The notes under the pieces are model-generated. The model did not search any database, had not been told where the DNA came from, and saw nothing but the letters and a program-made list of their open reading frames with translations. Both the position numbers and the translations under genes were made by a program. From Smittia aterrima (taxonomy: Eukaryota; Arthropoda; Insecta; Diptera; Chironomidae), in contig CP093829.1 of the NCBI GenBank assembly GCA_033063855.1, positions 2,552,243 to 2,616,242 on the forward strand: 64,000 nucleotides of DNA. Reading direction: 5' to 3'. Shown here piece by piece: positions 62,001 to 64,000 of this stretch; positions within the stretch are counted from its first letter, which is position 1, and each line of letters opens with the position of its first letter.

Positions 62001-64000
62001 CAGGAACTTCAGTAAATCATCGAACATGATGTTAAACTTATCGCACCGACCTTTCATCATTTCATATTTGTTCTTGTTGTCTTCATATGAAGCAATGAAC
62101 TTCATCCAATTGTCTTTCTGTTCTTTGAAAGCATTGAAAAGCTCTGGGTGTCCCTTTTCGTGAGTTTGATTTCTTACGATATTCAAATTCTGATAACAAT
62201 TGTCGAGTCTCTCTTCGATCTGCTTCTTCTTGTTCAAAATGTTCTGACTGAAGTTTATGTTCTCGCCAATGCTTTTTGGTTCAACAGACTCAGTGATTGC
62301 TTCTTCCCAACTGTTCTTCAAGCCAATCAACTCGTCACGCAAACCTTCAATGTTAGTATCGTAAGCTTCGTGGTTCGTAATGTGATCATCGCATGTCGCG
62401 ATGCGAGCTTCGATTGTCTGCGAGAGATTGTCGTATTCCTTTGCAGTTGCTTTAATTCTTTGAAGTGATTCTTTATCAGAAATGCTCGACGCTTTGTTTT
62501 TGAGTTTCTGGAGCAAGCCTTTGTGTAAGGAGACATCTTGAAGAAGAGTCTTGTTTGCATGAGAAGCTGCTTTCTTCTCTAGAAGAGTCGCGTAATGTTC
62601 GTTTGTGATGATCCTTGGTGACATCTCAGCGAGCCACTGCGTGGTTTGCTCGTGATTTTCTTCGATTGAAGTCTTTTGAGAAATGTCAGAATCAAGTTTC
62701 TTGATCAACGAATTAAGTTTCTTGTGCATTGTCTCGTAAGTGTTTCGCAATTACTTCAGATTTTTCCTGATCGCTTCACGGCTATCGAGAGTAACGCCAG
62801 TATACAAAGCTTCCCCTTTTCTCATTCAAAGCTTTAAGTTCATCGAATCTTGCGACGATTTGATTGAGGAAAACTTTAAGATCTTGAAGTTGAATCTTCG
62901 ATGAAGCCGCTCCAGGCTCAGCAAGTTTGCTCAAGTTATCAATTTGAGCTTTCGATTCATTCAACCACGAAGTGAACTTTCCATTTGCTTCGTTGTAAAT
63001 CGCGTACTTTTCACGATAATCAATGAGACGATCGTTGATCGTGTTGATGAGATTGGAGACTGTGTTGAAACGCGAATTAGTTTGATTGACAACTTGAGTA
63101 ATGTGAGCTTCCTCGTTCTTGTCGTTGATCGCATTTCCGAGCTTAACAAGCTCTTCAAGCTTTGGACGAAGAGCATCGATTTGCTTCTTATATTCCTGGA
63201 CATTCTTAAGTTTGTCATCGATGGTCGCTAAATCGATTTGATAAGCAGTTTCCGATTTAGTTTTCGTTTCAAGATCTTTGATGCTCGTGAGAAGATCATC
63301 GGACAAAGTTTCATATTTATTCCATAAATCAATGTTGTCCTCAAGAGATTTCTTGATCACATCGTAATCAGTGACTAGTTGCGCAAAGTTTTTGTTGACT
63401 TGATTTTTCATTTCGACTAGATCGTTCACGTTAAGTTTTGGCAAGTTTTGGATCGTTGCGATTGAGCTTTCGATTCCTTTAAGTTTCTCCTTGCACTCGA
63501 TGTTCGCTTTCTCGACATCGCCCAGCGAACTCAACTTCACTTCAAGATTATATTTGTCACTCGAAGCGTCTGGCTTGCACCATTTGACTTTCTCAGCTTG
63601 TTGCTGAATGAGCTTCGAGCATCCGATGATTTTATCTTTGACAGTTTTCTCGATGTGATTTGAAAGATTCTTCTTGTTCTTGTCGTTGTTCTTAACGAGC
63701 ACATCGTGACGCTTCTTGATGTTCTCAAGTTCTTTCGGGAAAGCAGATTCCTTCACACTTGGGAACTTCTCAAGCAAAGTGTTCAAATAAGTCGTGAGCC
63801 CTGCGAGTTCCTTTTTATTCTCATCCAAACCTTTGTCGATTGCGAAACATTTATTGAGATTCTCAGCGTTCTTATCAATCTCTCCAGTTGTGTCATCGCA
63901 TTCAATGATTCGATCACGAGTTTTGTTAATTCTCTCGTTGACAACTTTAAGTTTGAGCTTGAAATCTTTCTCTTCTTGTGAGAAGCTCGTCGCAATATTT
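10765..64000 (-). CDS. Msp300: Giant nesprin (Msp300 orthologue), 5'-partial, 20 exons in window
   Basis: KASH-domain protein that links the outer nuclear membrane to actin and, in muscle, to Z-discs, by binding SUN proteins in the perinuclear space. Exon chain by splice sites and phase: 64000-54218, 54140-53987, 53902-53742, 53681-49500, 47946-47641, 47512-47361, 46990-46192, 45775-45617, 45527-45315, 45189-44953, 42958-23423, 22846-22736, 22677-22513, 22452-20547, 20483-15928, 15864-15562, 15358-11547, 11483-11363, 11138-11080, 11014-10765. The window codes for more than 15,600 residues, already more than I recall for Drosophila Msp300. The N-terminal calponin-homology pair is not in the window. 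Identity rests on the KASH exon, the conserved last spectrin repeats and the overall architecture. Five frame changes and two stops in the literal sequence are described separately. The orthology claim is strong, the exact exon chain good, and isoform use unknown. Confidence 0.93.
11080..11138 (-). CDS. Msp300: Nesprin exon 19, 59 nt linker
   Basis: Small exon with canonical AG and GT borders that keeps frame between exon 18 (ends SS) and the KASH exon. It codes a Ser/Thr-rich linker containing HIEQIGSTSSSVRTLAQSE. Without it the frame to the KASH exon would be lost, so it is needed for a membrane-anchored product. Confidence 0.8.
11219..11238. repeat. Perfect 20-nt palindrome in an intron
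   Basis: AGAGCTTTTT followed by its exact reverse complement, inside the intron 11139-11362 of the nesprin gene. It would form a hairpin in the pre-mRNA. Related AGCTTT/AAAGCT inverted repeats occur in at least three other introns of the same gene. Confidence 0.6.
11363..11483 (-). CDS. Msp300: Nesprin exon 18, end of last spectrin repeat
   Basis: Codes about 40 residues beginning in LTDLSVKLQSLRRL and containing KLGAVLGYDE, the conserved tail of the last nesprin spectrin repeat and the start of the linker to KASH. Donor GTAAGT at 11362. Confidence 0.85.
11547..15358 (-). CDS. Msp300: Nesprin exon 17: C-terminal spectrin repeats
   Basis: Open for 3812 nt (1270 codons). Continuous amphipathic helices of about 110-residue periodicity with spaced tryptophans, i.e. 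some ten to eleven spectrin-like repeats. The last part, with WRLEQWL, SSPPSNIEELEDVIQDHREF, LDSHKS and EPVDLASERSV, is the strongly conserved C-terminal rod of nesprins. A CPFC motif (around 12136-12160) sits between two repeats, just before WQQMDNDLWRLEQWL. Phase 0 at the 5' border, phase 2 at the 3' border. Confidence 0.92.
15562..15864 (-). CDS. Msp300: Nesprin exon 16, spectrin repeat
   Basis: 101 codons, one helical repeat (DDLGTRENAVQDLK ... WRKYCDDSAAIRN). Separated from exon 15 by a 63-nt intron (15865-15927) that is a multiple of three and free of stops, and from exon 17 by a 203-nt intron. Confidence 0.85.
15928..20483 (-). CDS. Msp300: Nesprin exon 15: degenerate E/P/V-rich region then spectrin repeats
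   Basis: 4556 nt. The first half (to about 18500) is acidic and E/P/V/T-rich with Lys-rich patches (GKKKKKKNKKKQK near 19580, KKKDKKSKDKKE near 18700). It has scattered short motifs resembling those of the tandem array, such as TEMFISNEIES and TQFIESESQT. The second half is a regular spectrin-type rod (about 12 repeats), starting after the conserved-looking FEIVPWNEVQYLIDANI stretch. Phase 1 entry is shared with exon 14. Confidence 0.88.
20547..22452 (-). CDS. Msp300: Nesprin exon 14: acidic E/P/V/T-rich region
   Basis: 635 codons plus one base. Starts with the end of a helical repeat (EAKANHEKHQAEVEKYK ... RYIRELLFGL) and continues as low-complexity sequence with many EE, EP, EV, VIEEV and PEP runs. 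Ends in a proline/serine-directed patch (VQSPPTSPKSPTPQM) that could be phosphorylated. A block of about 200 residues (around 21400-21990, with GSKRIIVRKLTKTTQQIVQRG and HVTHRVIKKTRKIIKK) is less low-complexity and looks conserved. Confidence 0.85.
22513..22677 (-). CDS. Msp300: Nesprin exon 13, 55 codons
   Basis: In-frame exon of one helical segment (ILLKKLECYKIDLDTLIDS) with canonical borders, a piece of a spectrin repeat shared with exons 12 and 14. Confidence 0.8.
22736..22846 (-). CDS. Msp300: Nesprin exon 12, 37 codons
   Basis: In-frame exon, helical (TLEQEAQRLLNLISTVSSD). Together with exon 13 it starts the helical repeat that follows the array region. It begins with ATG directly after an AG acceptor, so an alternative start here cannot be excluded. 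Confidence 0.75.
22847..23422. other. 576-nt intron after the array exon
   Basis: Between donor GTGAAA at 23422 and acceptor CAG ending at 22847. AT-rich, with no conserved frame or element that I recognise. If not spliced, the frame runs three codons past the donor into a stop, giving a form that ends right after the array region and lacks KASH. Confidence 0.5.
23423..42958 (-). CDS. Msp300: Nesprin exon 11: 19.5-kb PEVK-like array exon
   Basis: A single coding exon of 19,536 nt (6512 codons net), unusually large for any animal gene. From the 5' end: a short motif TYADVVMGRIRF (about 42830); a Lys/Glu-rich segment; two copies of a helical RDRIRDI-type repeat; three copies of an MPRYNY...AEK repeat (40300-39515); tandem block 1 (39255-35040); a unique region with one diverged array unit (34582-34388); tandem block 2 (32550-24060); and a unique acidic tail. 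The residues are mainly E, P, V, I, K, T and Q, predicted disordered, with acidic and basic stretches alternating. No spectrin periodicity. Five indels inside block 2 break the literal frame but sum to -9, so the frame at both ends agrees. Confidence 0.85.
24060..32550 (-). repeat. Tandem block 2: about 19.6 copies of a 432-bp coding unit
   Basis: Copies follow at exactly 432 bp except where the five indels fall. They are nearly identical in DNA, third positions included. Each unit codes 144 residues in this order: TEMFITVESQSF, an acidic E/P/V/I/Q-rich part (EPEVEPQPIEEIKEII), a basic patch (KKEKAPKKKRDKSKK), STDSDEAPAHDP, then SVFQRLDSHD and TFAEIVGHEEQK. Variants among units: VEKK/VDKK/AEKK, KVQEP/KIQEP, and STTEMF/SMTEMF. 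The block starts abruptly inside a unit (TNMFITVESQ) and ends inside one (KKTITETEEDG). Confidence 0.97.
27171..30197 (-). other. Five frame-changing indels inside block 2
   Basis: Read in gene direction: 7-bp deletion near 30194, 2-bp deletion near 29331, one extra base near 28465-28468, one extra base near 28009-28010, 2-bp deletion near 27171. Four lie in the same short GAGAAAG-type stretch of the unit and one about 25 bases from it. The first two restore frame together and the last three restore it together. As written, translation would stop at 30077, and the shifted segments contain further stops. The simplest reading is consensus error in near-identical repeats; real mutations are possible. 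Confidence 0.9.
32551..35039 (-). other. Unique spacer between the two repeat blocks
   Basis: About 830 codons of the array exon that are not part of the 432-bp array. Contains a proline-rich stretch (PAPRKAVEKK, QQPQPQQQ; 33890-34120), several Lys-rich patches (KKDKKTKQSDK, KKKRKRNKKSKK), acidic stretches, and one diverged copy of the array unit (34388-34582). It also has single relics of unit motifs, e.g. RQTFITVDDE (about 33190-33220). Confidence 0.85.
34388..34582 (-). repeat. Diverged single copy of the array unit
   Basis: Order of motifs equals the array unit but the residues differ: KKEKSPKPKRAK for KKEKAPKKKRDK, DLMSIFSKHDGRQ for DPMSVFQRLDSHD, TYAEVVIGADGKP for TFAEIVGHEEQKP. This looks like an older, unhomogenised unit. 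Confidence 0.8.
35040..39255 (-). repeat. Tandem block 1: about 9.8 copies of the 432-bp unit
   Basis: Same unit as block 2, ten copies of the DPMSVFQRLDSHD segment. All indel-free. Block-specific variants include ADVV for AEIV in five consecutive copies (36380-38110), TIETVKE for TVETVKE, SFQPIAAP for SFQTIAAP and one EPQRVEE. The first copy (39255-39030) and the last (35130-35040, IRNPEFNQTFADIVGHEDQKPSK) are diverged, as expected for array edges. Confidence 0.97.
39515..40305 (-). repeat. Three copies of an MPRYNY...AEK motif
   Basis: Three spaced protein repeats upstream of the array: LWHDMPRYNYQALNESEKYA (about 40305-40230), LIYEIPRYDILSMRYAEKQY (about 40135-40065) and IYWKMPYDAIALKDAEKRL (about 39585-39525). 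Common pattern: hydrophobic-Y/H-x-[MI]-P-(R)-Y-[ND]-x-x-[AS]-[LM]-x-x-[AS]-E-K. Not part of the 432-bp unit. They may be binding motifs repeated in tandem. Confidence 0.7.
40795..41015 (-). repeat. Two copies of a helical RDRIRDITSNIIQKIE repeat
   Basis: EARDRIRDITSNIIQKIENA (about 41015-40950) and EASDRVRQITNSIIEKIEDT (about 40880-40810), separated by a Glu/Lys linker. They share the heptad pattern and end in AQARVGEL / TQSRVKEM. Confidence 0.75.
42959..44952. other. 2-kb intron with a possible internal promoter
   Basis: Between exon 10 (donor GTAAGG) and the array exon. No conserved coding frame. An in-frame ATG at 42976-42974, 18 nt before the proposed acceptor, opens directly into the array exon, so an alternative first exon and promoter are possible. 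A MEF2-type site lies at 43884-43893. The acceptor at 42961-42959 has a long T-rich tract about 30-50 nt upstream but purine-rich bases next to it, so splicing there is likely but not certain. Confidence 0.5.
43884..43893 (+). promoter_or_regulatory. Candidate MEF2 binding site
   Basis: CTAAAAATAA fits the MEF2 consensus CTA(A/T)4TA(A/G). MEF2 drives muscle genes in Drosophila, and the host gene is muscle-expressed in flies. A single 10-base match in AT-rich DNA is weak evidence. Confidence 0.25.
44953..45189 (-). CDS. Msp300: Nesprin exon 10, spectrin-type helix
   Basis: 79 codons, long charged helix (ELEKALQQIDKYQHDIQTLK) ending DNVQ before a GTAAGG donor. Phase 0 on both sides, as for exons 8 and 9, so these exons could be skipped or included without changing frame. 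Confidence 0.82.
45233..45265. repeat. GC-rich nested inverted repeat in an intron
   Basis: Outer stem TGCGCGA (45233-45239) with TCGCGCA (45259-45265); inner stem CACCTC (45242-45247) with GAGGTG (45249-45254). It lies in the intron between exons 9 and 10 (45190-45314) and stands out as GC-rich in an AT-rich intron. Confidence 0.55.
45315..45527 (-). CDS. Msp300: Nesprin exon 9, spectrin-type repeat piece
   Basis: 71 codons (ALLLELTEEWDQYDKKIKDV ... ISFEKLQ). Contains the typical EEW and VYTWV tryptophans of spectrin helix A. Phase 0 borders. Confidence 0.82.
45617..45775 (-). CDS. Msp300: Nesprin exon 8, helical piece
   Basis: 53 codons (SLSSIKSITQNLSDMNKFLD ... EAILIKR). The donor GTATTT at 45616 is not a strong one. 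If it is missed, the frame stays open through the intron and runs FDDFKQWNQSAHDQ before hitting a stop. Phase and the flanking helices support the spliced reading. Confidence 0.7.
46192..46990 (-). CDS. Msp300: Nesprin exon 7, spectrin repeats
   Basis: 799 nt, about 266 codons, 2-3 helical repeats. I place the acceptor at the AG before 46990, after a pyrimidine tract, because exon 6 ends in phase 2 and this start (first base completes a Ser codon, then LSNTLNGKYIQVKKIL) restores frame. The more obvious AG before 46956 would not. Ends KLSEYS before GTTAGT. Confidence 0.75.
46991..47360. other. 370-nt intron
   Basis: Intron between exons 6 and 7; donor GTGAGA at 47360, acceptor CAG at 46991. 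No other feature seen. Confidence 0.55.
47361..47512 (-). CDS. Msp300: Nesprin exon 6, helical piece
   Basis: 152 nt, starts QYIDEIKAIEKLKQNLKH after CAG, ends in phase 2 within SEQIF. A spectrin-like helix with a PEAVEPIKSKLDSL turn. Confidence 0.78.
47641..47946 (-). CDS. Msp300: Nesprin exon 5, spectrin repeat
   Basis: 102 codons, one repeat (AQQDQIDTLNQLAEKLL ... WTNTINSIDNQI ... WSDLERDI). Phase 0 on both sides. Confidence 0.82.
47947..49499. other. 1.55-kb intron
   Basis: Intron between exons 4 and 5. AT-rich with A- and T-runs. The frames seen in it are short and have no resemblance to the gene. No RNA gene recognised. Together with 42959-44952 it is one of only two long introns in the window and a candidate place for enhancers. 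Confidence 0.5.
49500..53681 (-). CDS. Msp300: Nesprin exon 4: about 12 spectrin repeats
   Basis: 1394 codons without interruption, regular helical repeats of about 105-115 residues with spaced Trp and Leu. A short loop with SISRPSSPVFNQSPQIP (about 52560-52625) breaks the helices and offers SP sites. ITNVRGEWDGVVVKIG near the start and KCxK-free helices throughout. Phase 0 borders; ends QVS-type donor GTGAGT. Confidence 0.9.
53742..53902 (-). CDS. Msp300: Nesprin exon 3
   Basis: 161 nt; first two bases complete a Gly codon from exon 2, then VLSTMNKNIADQNEYETYK, ending NLNEIN before GTGAGT. A spectrin helix with the KWLEN motif. An ATG near the start could be used by a short isoform. Confidence 0.8.
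53987..54140 (-). CDS. Msp300: Nesprin exon 2 in window
   Basis: 154 nt; KLSQDIASYKDVMEELNEIC ... SALMSQIQG. Contains CACSW, a conserved-looking Cys pair before the repeat tryptophan. Borders TAG and GTAAGC. Confidence 0.8.
54218..64000 (-). CDS. Msp300: Nesprin exon 1 in window (continues right): about 30 spectrin repeats
   Basis: At least 9.78 kb of coding sequence, continuing past the right edge. Regular spectrin-type repeats, many with the nesprin/spectrin signature in the loop between helices: GE.LYP.T...GRE (for example GENLYPHTNPDGREHL near 61540 and GENLYPTTDAAGGE near 58980), PTGQEKLQKALE and ESSGVAKIEED. The literal frame has four breaks: TAG at 58268-58270, a 13-bp duplication at 61909-61932, TAA at 62751-62753 and an extra base in the run at 62813-62820. 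On both sides of each break the protein reads as uninterrupted spectrin sequence. Confidence 0.88.
58268..58270 (-). other. Msp300: In-frame TAG within the spectrin rod
   Basis: The codon between ...QQQIDSSKQD and EHLNGTIQMYLE is TAG, and the frame is the same on both sides. In neighbouring repeats this helix position is often Trp (KNDWDNY, REWQEI), which would be TGG, one base away. No usable intron surrounds it. Confidence 0.9.
61909..61932 (-). other. Msp300: 13-bp imperfect tandem duplication causing a frameshift
   Basis: An 11-nt stretch (aaagatttttc on the plus strand) occurs at 61909-61919 and again at 61922-61932, offset 13. The upstream frame (STRKNLSEKSF, stop) and the downstream frame (LLQEIKPKNSS) join perfectly if one copy is removed. 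Confidence 0.8.
62751..62753 (-). other. Msp300: In-frame TAA within a spectrin repeat
   Basis: Lies between ...SREAIRKNLK and LRNTYETMHKKL, which together match the family's GRE.I...L..L...YE pattern, so a sense codon such as CAA or GAA is expected. Confidence 0.8.
62813..62820 (-). other. Msp300: Homopolymer slip causing a frameshift
   Basis: Plus-strand run of four C and four T. Removing one base joins ...FDELKALNEK to GEALYTGVTLDSREAI, the standard loop signature of these repeats. As written, the frame stops 11 codons later. Confidence 0.8.

Noticed and set aside
10765..64000. Gene as titin or another giant muscle protein
   Set aside because: The PEVK-like part suggested titin, but the KASH domain, the nesprin-type last rod and the absence of Ig/FN3 domains identify nesprin.
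54218..64000. Nesprin gene as a pseudogene
   Set aside because: Only a few point-like breaks occur in over 46 kb of coding sequence with intact splice sites and an intact KASH exon; decay would leave many more.

Overview
The window looks like nuclear DNA of an insect, probably a lower dipteran such as a midge. It is AT-rich, most introns are 50-100 nt, genes are packed closely, and the gene families (CLIP-domain serine protease, Toll-type receptor, Msp300-type nesprin) are insect ones. The species assignment is inference. Every gene I can support lies on the minus strand, head to tail.

Right to left (5' to 3' of the genes), about 53 kb (64000 to 10765) is one giant nesprin gene, the orthologue of Drosophila Msp300. 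Its 5' end (actin-binding calponin-homology domains expected) lies beyond the right edge. I could chain 20 exons with consistent splice phase. First come spectrin-type helical repeats (64000-44953). Then comes one coding exon of 19.5 kb (42958-23423) encoding an acidic/basic P-E-V-K-I-rich region dominated by about 29 nearly identical copies of a 144-residue (432-bp) unit in two blocks. Next is a longer, related but degenerate E/P/V-rich region (22452-18500). The last part holds further spectrin repeats (18500-11363) and a KASH transmembrane domain (11014-10765). The product would anchor in the outer nuclear membrane through SUN proteins and reach to actin and Z-discs. The part in this window already exceeds 15,600 codons.

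Left of the nesprin gene are five smaller genes. Three are paralogues of an unrecognised secreted helical protein family (10437-9450, 6243-5311, 5240-4306). Between them is a Toll-type receptor with a degenerate TIR domain (9052-6352). Next is a two-CLIP serine protease with a C-terminal membrane anchor and three micro-exons, one only 6 nt (3510-1572). The leftmost 1.57 kb holds no gene I can support.

The nesprin reading frame carries several breaks: five indels inside the tandem array that cancel each other, two in-frame stop codons at positions where the alignment expects sense codons, a 13-bp duplication and a homopolymer slip. Everything else in the gene is open and splice-consistent, so I read most of these as assembly or sequencing faults. 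The TAG at 58268-58270 sits where a tryptophan is plausible and could also be an RNA-editing site.

The most unusual object is the recently homogenised PEVK-like spring inserted between the spectrin rods of a nuclear-envelope protein, with older diverged copies of the same motifs around it.
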